Shown here: positions 8,068-15,920 of the stretch, one piece after another
Layout of the letters: each line of letters opens with the position of its first letter
How positions within the stretch are numbered: the stretch's first letter is position 1
DNA from: Gemmatimonadota bacterium
Lineage (GTDB): Bacteria; Latescibacterota; UBA2968
Direction of reading: 5' to 3'
NCBI GenBank assembly: GCA_009838845.1
Contig: VXRD01000084.1
Span: 1-40,438 of the forward strand
Length of the DNA: 40,438 nucleotides
Program-made: the position numbers and the translations under genes
Notes under the pieces: generated by a model
What the model saw: the letters and a program-made list of their open reading frames with translations, nothing else
Databases searched by the model: none
Told to the model about the DNA's origin: nothing

Positions 8068-10605
8068 ATGAACATCACACTCCCCGAAATCTCCCTCGTC
8101 GTCCTCATCGGCGTATCTGGCTCTGGTAAATCCACATTTGCCAAAACCCACTTCAAACCGACCGAAGTCCTCTCCTCCGACTACTTCCGCGGACTCATCA
8201 GCGACGACGAAACCGATCAGACCATCACAAAAGAGGCATTTGAAACCCTCCACTACGTGGCAGCCAAACGCCTCGCCAATTACAAACTCACCGTTATCGA
8301 CGCCACCAGCGTACAGGAAAGCGCCCGCAAACCCCTCGTCGCACTGGCCAAACAACATCACGTCTTCCCCATCGCCATCGTCCTCGACATGCCCGAAGAC
8401 CTCTGCCGCGAGCGCAACAAACACCGCCCAGACCGCAACTTTGCGCATCGCGTTATCGCACAACAACGCCATCAACTCCGCCGCTCGTTCAGACGCCTCA
8501 AACGCGAGGGATTTCGCCGCATCTACACCCTGCGCTCAGAAGAGGAAATCCAGCGCGTGTGTGTCACACGCGAAAAAGTTTGGCCCAACCGCCGCGACGA
8601 ACGCGGCCCCTTTGACATCATCGGCGATGTACACGGCTGTTACGACGAACTCCTCACGCTACTCGACAAACTCGGCTACGACATTCAGTCCAACCATATA
8701 GCACCACCGCCAGGGCGCAAAGCCATCTTTCTCGGCGACCTCGTAGATCGCGGTCCCAAAACACCCCAGGTGCTCGACCTCGTCATGCAAATGGTCGATT
8801 CCGGCGCCGCCCTCTGCATCCCCGGCAATCACGACACGCGCCTCGTTCGCGCGCTACAGGGCAAAAAGGTCAGACCCACTTATGGCCTTTCCGAAACCCT
8901 CGAACAGCTCGAATCATATCCCATTGAAGACCACAAACGCTATGCAAAATTCCTCGACAGCCTCGTCAGCCACTACATACTCGACGACGGCAACCTCATC
9001 GTTGCACACGCCGGAATGAAAGAAGAACTCGCCGGACGCACCTCGGGCACCGTGCGCGCCTTCGCGCTATATGGCGAAACCACGGGTGAAACCGACGAAT
9101 TTGGCCTGCCCATCCGCCTCAACTGGGCGGCGCGATATCGCGGCACAGCCACCGTCGTCTATGGACACACCCCCGTATCCGATCCCGAATGGCTCAACAA
9201 CACCATCAACATCGACACGGGCTGCGTCTATGGCGGCGCACTCACAGCCCTGCGCTATCCCGAAAAAGAATGCGTTTCCTTACCCGCGCTCAAAACATAT
9301 AGCAAACCCTCGCGTCCTCTTACCTCTCAGACCACGCGCTCCGCACAGCAAACGCACGACGACATGCTCGACATCGCCGACGTCAGCGGCAAACGCGCTG
9401 TAGATACCTTTCTCATCCCGCGCATCACCATCCGCGAAGAACACGCCACAGCCGCACTCGAAATCATGAGCCGCTACGCCATCGACCCCAAATGGCTGAT
9501 CTACCTGCCGCCGACCATGTCCCCATCAAAACCCAGTTCGCGTCCCAATATCCTCGAGCACCCCGATGAAGCTTATGCCTACTACCGGGAAAACAACATC
9601 ACTCAGGTCATAGCAGAAGAAAAACACATGGGATCCCGCGCCATCGTCATCCTGTGCAAAAATGACGAAGTTGCCCGCACGCGTTTTGGCCTATCCGAAC
9701 CCGCACCCGGCGCGTGCTATACCCGAACAGGCCGCTCCTTCTTTGACGATACAACCCTCGAAACCGCATTCCTTTCCCGTCTCCAAAATGCCGTCTCCAA
9801 AGCCGACCTCTGGAATGACCTCAACACCACATGGATAGCCCTCGACTGCGAACTCATGCCCTGGTCTGCGCGCGCACAACAACTATTGCAAGAACAATAC
9901 GCAGCTGTCGGTGCCTCTGCCCGTGCCTCGCTCAACGCCACCATCGAGGCCCTCAACGCCACCGCGACCAACAACATCGACGTCGCCGATTGGCTCGCCA
10001 AATACAGAGCCAGTTCACAGCGCATCGACCACTACATCCACGCGTACCGCGCCTACTGCTGGCCCGTTCACAATCTCACAGACCTCAAACTCGCGCCCTT
10101 TCACATCCTCGCCACAGAAGGAAGCGTTCACCACAACCATCCACACACCTATCACATGGAAACCCTCTCAAAACTGTGTGTGGCTGATCCCGAACTCCTC
10201 CATGCCACGTCATACCGCGTCGTCGATCTCAACGACACACAAAGTTGTGCCAACACCACTGCATGGTGGAAAGAAAAAACAGCACAGGGCAGCGAGGGCA
10301 TGGTCGTCAAACCCATAGATTTTATTGCGCAAAATAAAAAAGGCCGGCTGATCCAGCCCGCCATCAAATGCAGAGGACGCGAATACCTCCGCATCATCTA
10401 CGGTCCCGAATACACCACCCTCGAAAATCTCGAAAAATTGCGCTGGCGCAATGTCAAAACCAAGCAATCCCTCGCCCTGCGCGAATTTGCCCTGGGCCTC
10501 GAAGCCCTCAGCCGCTTCGTTCAAAACGAGCCCCTGCGCCGCATCCACGAATGCGTCTTTGGCGTCCTCGCGCTCGAAACAGAGCCCGTGGATCCGCGGC
10601 TGTAG
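8068..10605 (+). CDS. pnkp: Pnkp, polynucleotide kinase-phosphatase-ligase
   Basis: An 845-residue three-domain RNA-repair enzyme. The kinase has P-loop GVSGSGKST (15-23; K21 and S22) and SSDYFRG (D38, R41). The binuclear metallophosphatase has GDVHG (186-190), GDLVDRG (223-229) and GNHD (253-256). The C-terminal nucleotidyltransferase (ligase) has motif I EEKHMGSR with K519 as the AMP-accepting lysine. These positions match C. thermocellum Pnkp closely. It heals 5'-OH and 2',3'-cyclic-phosphate ends of cut RNA and seals them with Hen1, which is encoded just upstream. Likely targets, from studied homologs, are tRNAs cut by ribotoxins. No matching toxin is adjacent here. Confidence 0.97.
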   Translation: MNITLPEISLVVLIGVSGSGKSTFAKTHFKPTEVLSSDYFRGLISDDETDQTITKEAFETLHYVAAKRLANYKLTVIDATSVQESARKPLVALAKQHHVFPIAIVLDMPEDLCRERNKHRPDRNFAHRVIAQQRHQLRRSFRRLKREGFRRIYTLRSEEEIQRVCVTREKVWPNRRDERGPFDIIGDVHGCYDELLTLLDKLGYDIQSNHIAPPPGRKAIFLGDLVDRGPKTPQVLDLVMQMVDSGAALCIPGNHDTRLVRALQGKKVRPTYGLSETLEQLESYPIEDHKRYAKFLDSLVSHYILDDGNLIVAHAGMKEELAGRTSGTVRAFALYGETTGETDEFGLPIRLNWAARYRGTATVVYGHTPVSDPEWLNNTINIDTGCVYGGALTALRYPEKECVSLPALKTYSKPSRPLTSQTTRSAQQTHDDMLDIADVSGKRAVDTFLIPRITIREEHATAALEIMSRYAIDPKWLIYLPPTMSPSKPSSRPNILEHPDEAYAYYRENNITQVIAEEKHMGSRAIVILCKNDEVARTRFGLSEPAPGACYTRTGRSFFDDTTLETAFLSRLQNAVSKADLWNDLNTTWIALDCELMPWSARAQQLLQEQYAAVGASARASLNATIEALNATATNNIDVADWLAKYRASSQRIDHYIHAYRAYCWPVHNLTDLKLAPFHILATEGSVHHNHPHTYHMETLSKLCVADPELLHATSYRVVDLNDTQSCANTTAWWKEKTAQGSEGMVVKPIDFIAQNKKGRLIQPAIKCRGREYLRIIYGPEYTTLENLEKLRWRNVKTKQSLALREFALGLEALSRFVQNEPLRRIHECVFGVLALETEPVDPRL

Positions 10606-10622
10606 TCAGGAGGAGGTCGCAA

Positions 10623-11783
10623 ATGTTTTTCAAAAAAGCATTTCTATTTGTTACCACCCTTGCATTGCTGGCCCTTGTGAGTCAAGCCTCTGCTGGTCCA
10701 AATGCAAATGCTACGCTATCGCTCGATCTCATTCCCGATGGTGGACCGGGCAACCAGACAGATGATGGCGTTACTTCAGGTACTATCTCTGGACAGGGCA
10801 CAAAAATTGCTATTGAAGTCTTCGCAAAAGGTGTGAGCACACCTCTCGCTGGCGTAGTCGTCATATTCGATTTTGATCCTGCTATTTTGACTTTTGACAA
10901 AGCCGAAAACAGTGCGTTCGCCTTTGTTGTTCCAGAACCAGACTCGACTGGCACAAACTTCGCATCTGCTACCCTTGTCACCCTGCCGGAATCCGGTTTT
11001 GTAGCACGCGCTGAATTTACCACTGCAGTGGATGTAACGGATAAGGCATTTACCCTTGGCATTAAAATGGTTACACTTGCTCAAAGCGTGGCATTGATCG
11101 ACGAAATCACAACGACAAATATCATATCGTTTAACGAGCCTACAATTGGCGAATTTGAAGGCATGCTACTCCACCTCGACACACAAATTGAAACACCCGC
11201 TGTACAGAACAACAGACTGATCATACCCGAACAAACAGCAGGCGATACGATACAATTCCAACTCTTTGTTCCAATGGCTGCAGACAAACAAACTTATGGT
11301 TACGAAATAGAACTCGACCTGCCAGACAAGACATTTTTCGACTACATCGGCAACATATCGGGCACGAGTTTTACAGGTGCCTCCCTGCGCCAAACACCGG
11401 ACCGTCCTGTCCTATCGGCACTGCTCATCTCTACCCCTGCTGTGCCAGCCAATGGTTATCTCGGTCAAATTGACCTGCAAGTGACCAACACCCTTGCACC
11501 AGAAACAACGCTCATTGTCAAAACCACTTTAATGGCCGACCTCAGTGGACAACAGGACTCATTGGATGTGTCCAACGCCGTGATCACTATTGCTATCATT
11601 TCCGGCGATTTCGATGGCGACCACGACGTTGACTTTTCCGATTTTCTCGCCTTTACCGGCGTTTTTGGATTATCATCATCAGATGCCAATTACGATGCCC
11701 GTATGGATATGAACGACGATGGTGTCATTAACTTTTCCGATTTTCTCATCTTTGTTAGCGTCTTTGGCACCACATACTCATAG
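10623..11783 (+). CDS. Secreted protein with two cohesin-like domains and a C-terminal dockerin-like pair
   Basis: ATG 10623 follows GGAGGAGG and opens a clear signal peptide (MFFKKAFLFVTTLALLALVSQASA); reading further upstream in frame only overlaps pnkp. The 386-residue product has two beta-sandwich regions resembling cohesin domains (about 30-165, with GVVVIFDFDPAILTFDKAE, and about 195-315). The C-terminus has two EF-hand-like dockerin repeats, DFDGDHDVDFSDFLAF and DMNDDGVINFSDFLIF, each followed by a phenylalanine/glycine pair (VFG). Type I dockerins bind calcium and cohesins; here both kinds of module are in one chain. Surface display or self-assembly is possible. No enzyme motif is visible. 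Confidence 0.8.
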   Translation: MFFKKAFLFVTTLALLALVSQASAGPNANATLSLDLIPDGGPGNQTDDGVTSGTISGQGTKIAIEVFAKGVSTPLAGVVVIFDFDPAILTFDKAENSAFAFVVPEPDSTGTNFASATLVTLPESGFVARAEFTTAVDVTDKAFTLGIKMVTLAQSVALIDEITTTNIISFNEPTIGEFEGMLLHLDTQIETPAVQNNRLIIPEQTAGDTIQFQLFVPMAADKQTYGYEIELDLPDKTFFDYIGNISGTSFTGASLRQTPDRPVLSALLISTPAVPANGYLGQIDLQVTNTLAPETTLIVKTTLMADLSGQQDSLDVSNAVITIAIISGDFDGDHDVDFSDFLAFTGVFGLSSSDANYDARMDMNDDGVINFSDFLIFVSVFGTTYS

Positions 11784-11842
11784 ATGAAACCAGATTTTTT
11801 TTAACCATCGAGCTACCGCTCACTTTCAAAAAAGGATATCTC

Positions 11843-13132
11843 ATGCCAGATCGTCCCAATATTCTCTTCATCATCACCGATCAGCAATACGCCGGGGCCA
11901 TGTCCTGTGCGGGCAACCCCGACGTACACACTCCAAATATGGACAGCCTCGCCGAAACCGGCGTGCGCTTCACCCGCGCCTATTGCACGCATCCCCTGTG
12001 CGGTCCCCAGCGCGCCAGCTATATGACGGGCCTCTACCCCCATCAAAACGGCGCCACGAGCAACGGCACCCCGATCAAAGCCGAATACAAAGGCAAAACC
12101 CTCGGCAACTTTCTCAAAAACGCGGGTTATGACTGCGCCCTCTCGGGCAAATGGCACGTCCCGGGCACCACACCCGAAGAAAGCGGCCTCGAAGTCATCT
12201 GCGGCAACCGCGACGACGAAGTGCCCCTTTGCGCCATCGAATTTATGAAACGCGACCGCGACAACCCCTTCTTCCTCATCGCGTCATTCCTCAATCCCCA
12301 CGACATCTGCCAGGTCGCCCGCAGTCAGCCGCTTCCGCAAGGTCCCGTGCCAGAACCCGCAACCATAGAAGAATGTCCCAACCTGCCCGCGAACTTCGCC
12401 ATCCCACCCTATTCACCAGACATTTTGCAAATGCTGCGACAGGCCAACCGCCGCGTCTATCCCACTATCGAATACACCGAAGACGACTGGCGACACCTCC
12501 GCTTCCTCTATTACCGCCTGTGCGAAAAAGTCGATGCCGAAATCGGCGTCCTCCTCAACGGCTTGCGCGACCTGGACCTCGAAGACGATACGTACATCGT
12601 CTTCACCTCAGATCACGGCGACGGGCACGGCGCACACAATTGGAATCAAAAAACCAGCCTCTACGAAGAAGTCATCAACATCCCATTCATCATCAGCCAC
12701 AAAGGCGTCACGCAACCCGGCGGCGTCAACAACACACACCTCGTCTCCCTCGGCCTCGACCTGCTGCCCACATTGTGCGACATCGGCGGTGCGAGCATAC
12801 CCGATGGCCTCGACGGATTGAGCCTGCGGTCTCTCGCAGAAGGCAACACATCCGGCGAATGGCGCGACGACCTCGTCGTTGAAACCATTATCGACCTCGG
12901 ATCTGGTCCAGGCGGTAGCGGTGCTTCGCGCGCCGTCCTCACCGACCGCTACAAATACAGCGCCTTTCCCATGGGCCGCCACCGCGAACAACTCATCGAC
13001 CTCCAGGACGACCCCGGCGAAATGGTCAACCTCGCCGTCAACGCGCGTTTCAAAAATGAACTCGACGACCACCGCCGCCGCCTGCGCGACTGGTGCGAAA
13101 AAACAAATGATAGGTCTTTTACAGGTGTATAG
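11843..13132 (+). CDS. Sulfatase (arylsulfatase/choline-sulfatase type)
   Basis: A 429-residue alkaline-phosphatase-superfamily enzyme. C53 in CGPQR fits the CxPxR motif whose Cys is converted to formylglycine. Metal ligands include D13 (FIITDQQ) and the late FTSDHGDGHG, and GKWH follows the usual position. The C-terminal LIDLQDDPGEMVNLA region is typical of sulfatases. It hydrolyses a sulfate ester, substrate unknown. There is no signal peptide, so it may act in the cytoplasm. The AAAGGATAT ribosome site precedes ATG 11843. It is followed at 39 bases by the aldolase, probably one transcript. No formylglycine-generating enzyme is in the window. Confidence 0.93.
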   Translation: MPDRPNILFIITDQQYAGAMSCAGNPDVHTPNMDSLAETGVRFTRAYCTHPLCGPQRASYMTGLYPHQNGATSNGTPIKAEYKGKTLGNFLKNAGYDCALSGKWHVPGTTPEESGLEVICGNRDDEVPLCAIEFMKRDRDNPFFLIASFLNPHDICQVARSQPLPQGPVPEPATIEECPNLPANFAIPPYSPDILQMLRQANRRVYPTIEYTEDDWRHLRFLYYRLCEKVDAEIGVLLNGLRDLDLEDDTYIVFTSDHGDGHGAHNWNQKTSLYEEVINIPFIISHKGVTQPGGVNNTHLVSLGLDLLPTLCDIGGASIPDGLDGLSLRSLAEGNTSGEWRDDLVVETIIDLGSGPGGSGASRAVLTDRYKYSAFPMGRHREQLIDLQDDPGEMVNLAVNARFKNELDDHRRRLRDWCEKTNDRSFTGV

Positions 13133-13171
13133 TTTTACCGCTTAAATCTTTACCTTAACAGGAGTTCCAAA

Positions 13172-13933
13172 ATGGCCGAAAACCTGCTGAAAAACAAACT
13201 CTCCAATGGCGGCGTTGCCATCGGACCCTTCGTCAACCTCAGCTCTGGCGCGCTCATCGAAATCGCGGCATACAGCGGATTTGACTTTGTCATCCTCGAC
13301 ACCGAACACGGGCCGCTCGACATTCCCACCTGCGAAGACCTCTGCCGCGTTGCACACGGCGTCGATATCACGCCCATAGTCAGAGTGCGAGAAAACGATC
13401 CCGCACAGATCCTGCGCGCCCTCGACATAGGCGCTGGCGGCGTACAGGTACCGCAAATCTGCAACAAAGCCGATGCAGAAGCCGTTGTGCGGGCAGCCAA
13501 ATACTCACCGCTGGGCATGCGGGGCGTCTCGCCCTATACCCGAGCAGCCCGTTATTTTGCAGATGGTGGCGCCATATTTGAACGCCTCAATGCCTCATCG
13601 ATGATACTCATCCACATCGAAGGCGTAGAAGGCCTTGAAAACCTCGAAGAAATCATCTCCGTTCCAGGTCTCGACGTCATCTTCCTGGGACCTTATGACC
13701 TGTCGCAATCTCTCGGCATACCCGGCCAGGTCAACGACCCGCGCGTGGTTGACCGAATGCGCGAAGCCGCAAACTTAATCAACGACGCCGGACTCACCGT
13801 CGGCACATTTGCCGACTCTCCCGAAGCCGCCAACCGCTGGATCGACGCGGGCGTGGGCTACATCTCGCTCTCCGTTGACACGGGCATCTACCTCTACGGC
13901 TGCCGCCACATCCTTCAAGAAATCCGCACCTGA
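13172..13933 (+). CDS. HpcH/HpaI family aldolase
   Basis: A 253-residue class II 2-keto-3-deoxy acid aldolase. The residues of E. coli HpaI align at nearly the same numbers: H46 (DTEHGPLD), R71 (IVRVREN), metal ligands E150 (HIEGVEG) and D176 (LGPYDLS). The family splits or makes 4-hydroxy-2-oxo acids, such as 4-hydroxy-2-oxoheptanedioate or 2-keto-3-deoxy-L-rhamnonate, to pyruvate and an aldehyde. Next to a sulfatase, a sugar-acid substrate is likely but unproven. ATG 13172 follows AGGAG. A strong terminator follows. Confidence 0.9.
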   Translation: MAENLLKNKLSNGGVAIGPFVNLSSGALIEIAAYSGFDFVILDTEHGPLDIPTCEDLCRVAHGVDITPIVRVRENDPAQILRALDIGAGGVQVPQICNKADAEAVVRAAKYSPLGMRGVSPYTRAARYFADGGAIFERLNASSMILIHIEGVEGLENLEEIISVPGLDVIFLGPYDLSQSLGIPGQVNDPRVVDRMREAANLINDAGLTVGTFADSPEAANRWIDAGVGYISLSVDTGIYLYGCRHILQEIRT

Positions 13934-13955
13934 CCCACCATTTAAAAAAAAGAAA

Positions 13956-13987
13956 AAGGAGATACCGTCTGGTATCTCCTTATTTTA
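13956..13987 (+). terminator. Intrinsic terminator after the aldolase gene
   Basis: An 11-bp perfect stem AAGGAGATACC/GGTATCTCCTT (13956-13966 with 13971-13981), loop GTCT, A-run before and T-rich run after; it could work in both directions. Its stem is nearly identical to the terminator at 15166. Confidence 0.85.
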
Positions 13988-13995
13988 TTCAATTC

Positions 13996-14024
13996 TTGAC
14001 ATCACCCTTGTAATCCGCCATAAT
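13996..14024 (+). promoter_or_regulatory. Sigma70-type promoter
   Basis: TTGACA (13996-14001), 17-base spacer, CATAAT (14019-14024), just upstream of the first leader copy. A TATAAT at 14028 is too far from this -35 to pair with it. Confidence 0.6.
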
Positions 14025-14037
14025 TGCTATAATAGGG

Positions 14038-14061
14038 AAAGGATAGACAGACGATGACCCC
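14038..14061 (+). repeat. 24-bp direct repeat, leader copy 1
   Basis: Identical over 24 bases to 14820-14843. It contains AAAGGA and, 10 bases on, an ATG followed by ACCCC, so it is a complete translation start region. The two copies bracket the two-gene cassette. Confidence 0.85.
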
Positions 14062-14119
14062 TATTTACGCATATTTTGAATTAGTCAGGCTTGGAAAGCT
14101 GTGGTTTGAATCATGCTAA
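14054..14119 (+). CDS. 21-codon leader ORF overlapping the toxin-like start
   Basis: Begins at the ATG inside leader copy 1 (MTPIYAYFELVRLGKLWFES, then Cys and stop) and ends at TAA 14117-14119. The stop overlaps the ATG of the next gene at 14113. It may serve only to couple translation. It is probably a remnant of the gene that originally followed this leader rather than a functional peptide. Confidence 0.35.
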   Translation: MTPIYAYFELVRLGKLWFESC

Positions 14120-14406
14120 TCAATCGAATCTCTGAAAGCCCCTTATTAATCCGTGAAGGTAGAAAAACGCTAAAATCTCTCCAGGGAGAAATTAAGAAAA
14201 TTACCGATCAGCTAAAAAAGGGAAATATGAACCCGGGTATAGGCAATAAATACATTGGAGGGGGTATTGCCGAATCGCGTACCCGTGGGGGTGCAAGGGT
14301 CTATTGGAGAATCAGAGAAGGCCAGACTGAGATTTTAGGCGTCTCTGGCAAAGACAACCAACAGAGGGTGGTCAATGAAGTTTTACAGCGTTTTGGAGGT
14401 CAATAG
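14113..14406 (+). CDS. Possible RelE/BECR-fold toxin
   Basis: A 97-residue basic protein. The C-terminal half (GGARVYWRIREGQTEILGV followed by a Gly-Lys and Gln-rich helix) resembles the strand-turn-strand core of RelE/ParE and related BECR-fold RNases. The N-terminal half is helical, with NPGIGNKYIGGGIAESR between. A stop lies immediately upstream in frame, so it is free-standing rather than the tip of a larger secreted toxin. It is followed after 2 bases by a smaller-pI partner gene, as in toxin-antitoxin or toxin-immunity pairs. It starts inside the end of a short leader ORF. The family assignment is by eye and uncertain; a phage or recombination-linked protein is possible. Confidence 0.45.
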   Translation: MLINRISESPLLIREGRKTLKSLQGEIKKITDQLKKGNMNPGIGNKYIGGGIAESRTRGGARVYWRIREGQTEILGVSGKDNQQRVVNEVLQRFGGQ

Positions 14407-14408
14407 CG

Positions 14409-14810
14409 ATGGATAAGCCTTACACGATTGTTCAACGTGACAAGTACAAATTGACGATTTATCGCGGGATTGCGCCCCTGGGTTCCAACAACGATAACGT
14501 CGATGTTCAAGTCACCTTTCCCAATGGCGAGCGTTTCTCTGCTGTCTTCTTTACCCTTCGTAATATCGAAGCCTTGATGAGGCGGTATAAAAAAACTGGA
14601 GAGTGTGCGGATGGCCTGTATTTTGGGGCATCTGACATGATAATTGTCGAAAGCCTGACCGAAAAGACCATCTGTAAGACCATTGACCATTTATTGGCAG
14701 AGGACGAGTTTGGGTACATTTTTTCAAAAAATGAAGATCCCAAAGATGTTTCTTCCGAAGAGGGAGATAAACTCTTCGAATGCTTTGACGAATCTCTCAA
14801 AAAGTTCTGA
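14409..14810 (+). CDS. Partner (antitoxin/immunity-like) of the upstream gene
   Basis: A 133-residue acidic, compact alpha/beta protein without signal or membrane segments. Visible features are VQVTFPNGERFSAVFFTLRNIEALMRRY, a middle GECADGLYFGASDMIIVE strand, then TEKTICKTIDHLL and an acidic tail (KNEDPKDVSSEEGDK). It starts 2 bases after the stop of the possible toxin, so the pair is one translational unit. Opposite charge and tight linkage suggest it neutralises or works with that protein. I do not recognise a named family. Confidence 0.5.
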   Translation: MDKPYTIVQRDKYKLTIYRGIAPLGSNNDNVDVQVTFPNGERFSAVFFTLRNIEALMRRYKKTGECADGLYFGASDMIIVESLTEKTICKTIDHLLAEDEFGYIFSKNEDPKDVSSEEGDKLFECFDESLKKF

Positions 14811-14819
14811 ATCTAATGA

Positions 14820-14843
14820 AAAGGATAGACAGACGATGACCCC
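14820..14843 (+). repeat. 24-bp direct repeat, leader copy 2
   Basis: Exact second copy of 14038-14061, again with AAAGGA and an ATG (14836). After ACCCC the reading frame is MTPRKK then TAA at 14854, and the same frame continues as the membrane ORF below. Confidence 0.85.
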
Positions 14844-14883
14844 AAGAAAAAAATAAATTATAAAGGAGCTTAAACCTGGTTGG

Positions 14884-15099
14884 TTGAGGAGGTTTTTCGG
14901 CAACAGAGCAAACGCCCCATTCAATATCTCAGGCTTTCTACTCATTGTGCTATTGCTATCCGGGATTGTAATGATATTTCTGCCTTATGAGGATCCCAAT
15001 GCCCTTAGCGTGACCCCAAAAGAATACTGGGAGATCATCGTTCCCCTCGTAACCCTGATATTGGGCTACATGTTTGGCGAGCGCAGCAACGGAGACTAA
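14884..15099 (+). CDS. Small membrane protein, N-terminus interrupted by a stop
   Basis: About 71 residues with two hydrophobic segments (FNISGFLLIVLLLSGIVMIF and IIVPLVTLILGYMF). The frame runs upstream to ATG 14836 in leader copy 2 except for one TAA at 14854-14856; between them it reads IIKELKPGW. Expression would need the TTG at 14884 (AAAGGAG lies about 14 bases before, rather far) or readthrough. It is probably the gene that originally belonged to the duplicated leader. Function unknown; followed by a terminator at 15166. Confidence 0.45.
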   Translation: MRRFFGNRANAPFNISGFLLIVLLLSGIVMIFLPYEDPNALSVTPKEYWEIIVPLVTLILGYMFGERSNGD

Positions 15100-15165
15100 T
15101 CGCGTCCAAATGCGCGTGCCAAAAGCCCCAGGACACGCGCTGAAAGAGCAGATGAAATACAGAAA

Positions 15166-15196
15166 GGAGATACCGCTTGGTATCTCCCTTTTTTAT
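15166..15196 (+). terminator. Intrinsic terminator closing the cassette region
   Basis: A 9-bp stem GGAGATACC/GGTATCTCC (15166-15174 with 15179-15187), loop GCTT, then CTTTTTT. The stem and flanks nearly duplicate the terminator at 13956. Confidence 0.85.
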
Positions 15197-15222
15197 TCTA
15201 CAAATATCGCAAGTACAACCAA

Positions 15223-15348
15223 CTAATCGGACGCCTCATTTACGACAAATTGGTGCAGTGCCGATGAATCGGTCGCTACCTCCTGAGTAGAAAGACCAAG
15301 ATATTCCAGAGCGTACTTATAGCAGGGGCCTGAAGATTCTTTCAACAT
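15223..15348 (-). CDS. Short ORF of unknown function
   Basis: A 41-codon ORF (MLKESSGPCYKYALEYLGLS ... NEASD) overlapping the 3' end of the next minus-strand ORF in another frame. Composition looks like normal protein and it may be the shifted C-terminal part of that neighbour. No good ribosome site is visible. Confidence 0.25.
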   Translation of the reverse strand: MLKESSGPCYKYALEYLGLSTQEVATDSSALHQFVVNEASD

Positions 15349-15502
15349 AAATTTTCTCTGTCACCTTTTTGTCTTCGTCCTGTGTCCGAACAACACTTTG
15401 TAAAATGAGCAGTAAGGCATCCAGATTCTGGTCTTCGTCATAAGTCTCCAGGGCGACATCAATATACTCATCTGCATACCTGGAATCTTTGAGTTTTGGC
15501 AT
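15317..15502 (-). CDS. Small acidic protein, unknown function
   Basis: A 61-residue product beginning MPKLKDSRYADEYIDVALE, with an acidic, helical character and no membrane segment. The start somewhat resembles N-termini of small prophage antidote proteins, but no helix-turn-helix follows. A frameshift into the 15223-15348 ORF could give a longer original protein. Both are orphans in the accessory stretch after the toxin-like cassette. Confidence 0.3.
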   Translation of the reverse strand: MPKLKDSRYADEYIDVALETYDEDQNLDALLLILQSVVRTQDEDKKVTEKIYVERIFRPLL

Positions 15503-15652
15503 CAGATAATCTTCAAATGGACGACTTCGGCGTCACGCCAAGAGTAACAGATGAATATCATGCGTCACCATACGAGTGCAGCCTGGAGATTGTCCGTCGT
15601 CTGAGTAGCGGCGATTCCCGCAATGACTTCGGTGAGAAACACAAAGAGAGAA

Positions 15653-15736
15653 ATGACCCAAAGCGGTGTCATCTTAGCAGGTAGCTTCGCATTTGTAATT
15701 GGACTCGTAGCCATAGTTTATTTTGTTTTATACTAA
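15653..15736 (+). CDS. Possible 27-residue single-helix membrane peptide
   Basis: ATG 15653 after an AGAGAG purine run opens MTQSGVILAGSFAFVIGLVA and a further IVYFVLY before TAA. Almost the entire peptide is one transmembrane segment. Small size makes chance possible; no neighbour explains it. Confidence 0.3.
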   Translation: MTQSGVILAGSFAFVIGLVAIVYFVLY

Positions 15737-15920
15737 CATAGAAATATCTGTAATCACAACTTGTCAGGTGTCGTCCTGTGCTAAAAAATATATCCCAATA
15801 CACCCAGTGGTGTCAACCCGCTTTTGCGTGCTCTACACGCATTGGGCAAGAAGAATGGCGTAGCGCATTGTGGGTAAGCCACTGCCATAGATACTCTCAG
15901 ACCAACTGGACCAGCATCCC
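15737..15920. other. Short region with no recognisable gene
   Basis: Between the small peptide and the pentapeptide-repeat gene. I see no hairpin, promoter or ORF here that I would defend. Confidence 0.4.

Noticed and set aside
7810-8475. Minus-strand 221-codon frame across the hen1-pnkp junction
   Set aside because: Opposite to two well-supported genes and without recognisable features.
10368-10622. Upstream extension of the cohesin/dockerin gene
   Set aside because: It overlaps pnkp in another frame; the signal peptide and GGAGGAGG place the start at 10623.
12151-12882. Arg/Pro-rich plus-strand open frame inside the first sulfatase gene
   Set aside because: Low-complexity shadow frame of a gene with strong family motifs.
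13996-14033. TTGACA paired with TATAAT at 14028
   Set aside because: The spacer would be 26 bases; CATAAT at 14019 gives the normal 17.
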